From Deltaproteobacteria bacterium (GTDB lineage: Bacteria > Desulfobacterota_D > UBA1144 > Nemesobacterales > N074bin48), in the NCBI GenBank assembly GCA_004356685.1, contig SMWS01000060.1:1-6877 (forward strand): 6,877 nucleotides of DNA, given 5' to 3'. The position numbers were made by a program, and so were the translations under genes. How positions within the stretch are numbered: the stretch's first letter is position 1; each line of letters opens with the position of its first letter. Under the pieces are notes generated by a model. The model did no database searches. It was not told the DNA's origin and was given only the letters and a program-made list of their open reading frames with translations. This document shows positions 6,161 through 6,877 of the stretch, in pieces.

Positions 6161-6877
6161 TTATGATCTTATACTTTTTAAGGTTTCAAAAAATTGTGGG
6201 TACGATACTGCGGCTGCATTTGAATCTTCAATCGTAGTTTGTCCATTTGCGCGTGTAGCGGCAATTGCAACCGACATCGCAATTCTGTGATCTCCCCAGC
6301 TTGTGCACTCAGATCCTGTAAGCCTTTCTCTGCCCTCTATTTTCATGCCATCGCTTAGCTCCTCAATATCGGCGCCAAGTTTTTTAAGCTCAGATACTGT
6401 GGACTTGATCCTGTCGGTCTCTTTAACCCTGAGTTCCCCTGCATCTGTAATTTTTGTTGTGCCTTCAGCAAAACATGCCGCCACTGCTATTGCCGGCAGC
6501 TCATCTATTGCCTTTGGTATCATCTCTCCAAATATATTTATTCCTCTCAGCGAACTGGATTTTGCAATGATATCGGCCACGGGCTCGCCGTTTAATTCTC
6601 TTTTATTAATAAGCTCAATATCGCCTCCCATAGATAGTAAAATTTCCATTGCACCAATCCTGTAAGGGTTTATACCCACATTTTTTATAAGGATTTGCGA
6701 ATTTGGATTTATCAGTGCCGCTACTATAAAAAATGTGGCAGTCGAGAAGTCCGAGGGTATGAGAATATCTGCTGCTTTAAATCCATCTGATTTTGAGATT
6801 TTAATTGAGTTGCCTGCTGCCTGCAGGTCTATACCCAAATATTGCATCATTTTTTCAGTGTGGTCGCGGGTCGGGAC
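6161..6877 (-). CDS. aroA: 3-phosphoshikimate 1-carboxyvinyltransferase (EPSP synthase), 5'-truncated by window edge
   Basis: EPSP synthase joins phosphoenolpyruvate to shikimate-3-phosphate, the sixth step of the cytoplasmic shikimate pathway leading to chorismate and aromatic amino acids. The frame is open to the right edge. The first visible residues, VPTRDHTEKMMQYLG, match the family's internal SRDHTERML-type motif, so the two ATG codons near 6850 are internal methionines and not a start. Further along are a DFSTATFF segment (family D-S-A-FF pattern), DELPAIAVAACFAEG with the conserved acidic D-E-x-P, ELRVKETDRI, and the substrate-binding GDHRIAMS motif. The end, SYPQFFETL, is the usual C-terminus. 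About 238 residues are visible, so a little under half of a typical protein of about 430 is missing. The TAA stop is directly followed by the cmk ATG with no gap, which suggests co-transcription and translational coupling. The family assignment is secure. Confidence 0.96.
   Translation of the reverse strand, partial: VPTRDHTEKMMQYLGIDLQAAGNSIKISKSDGFKAADILIPSDFSTATFFIVAALINPNSQILIKNVGINPYRIGAMEILLSMGGDIELINKRELNGEPVADIIAKSSSLRGINIFGEMIPKAIDELPAIAVAACFAEGTTKITDAGELRVKETDRIKSTVSELKKLGADIEELSDGMKIEGRERLTGSECTSWGDHRIAMSVAIAATRANGQTTIEDSNAAAVSYPQFFETLKSIRS

Noticed and set aside
6845..6850. Tandem ATG ATG as the start of the rightmost gene
   Set aside because: The frame continues upstream to the window edge, and the residues there (PTRDHTEK) belong to the conserved interior of EPSP synthase, so the gene is cut by the window and does not start here.

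Overview
The window looks like part of a conserved chromosomal 'housekeeping' block from an AT-rich Gram-negative bacterium, followed by a less conserved stretch of small exported proteins. All supported genes are on the minus strand, so transcription runs from the right edge to the left. The order aroA-cmk-rpsA-sppA resembles the aroA/cmk/rpsA/sppA neighbourhoods known from Deltaproteobacteria-like lineages. The HIT protein, the LapA-like membrane protein and the lipoyl synthase also fit that broad group. This placement is an inference from gene order and protein style; I cannot name a genus.

Layout from right to left: aroA (EPSP synthase, 5' part cut off by the right edge); cmk (cytidylate kinase), starting immediately after the aroA stop; an 83-nt gap; rpsA (ribosomal protein S1, six S1 domains); sppA (S49 signal peptide peptidase), overlapping rpsA by one base; an HIT-family Ap4A phosphorylase/hydrolase-like gene; a small two-helix LapA-like membrane protein; and lipA (lipoyl synthase). 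The gaps are -1 to 83 nt and no terminator is visible between genes, so one polycistronic unit is plausible. The products serve unrelated core tasks: aromatic amino-acid synthesis, CMP/dCMP phosphorylation, translation, membrane proteolysis, nucleotide clean-up and lipoate cofactor assembly.

Left of lipA the character changes. A 92-nt gap precedes a gene for a probable exported protein of 190 residues. Its open frame includes a full signal peptide and a well-placed GGAGG ribosome site, but the codon at the expected start is AUA, and there is no ATG, GTG or TTG until 61 codons downstream. An automated call would probably begin at the internal GTG at 706 and lose the signal peptide. Further left is a second signal-peptide start whose reading frame breaks after 27 codons and resumes in the -1 frame to the window edge. 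It is either a frameshifted gene or a sequence error.

I see no mobile element, CRISPR array, RNA gene or defence system. The most interesting points are the apparent AUA start, the split exported gene next to it, and an unusual insert in LipA. Nothing here amounts to a new multi-gene system.
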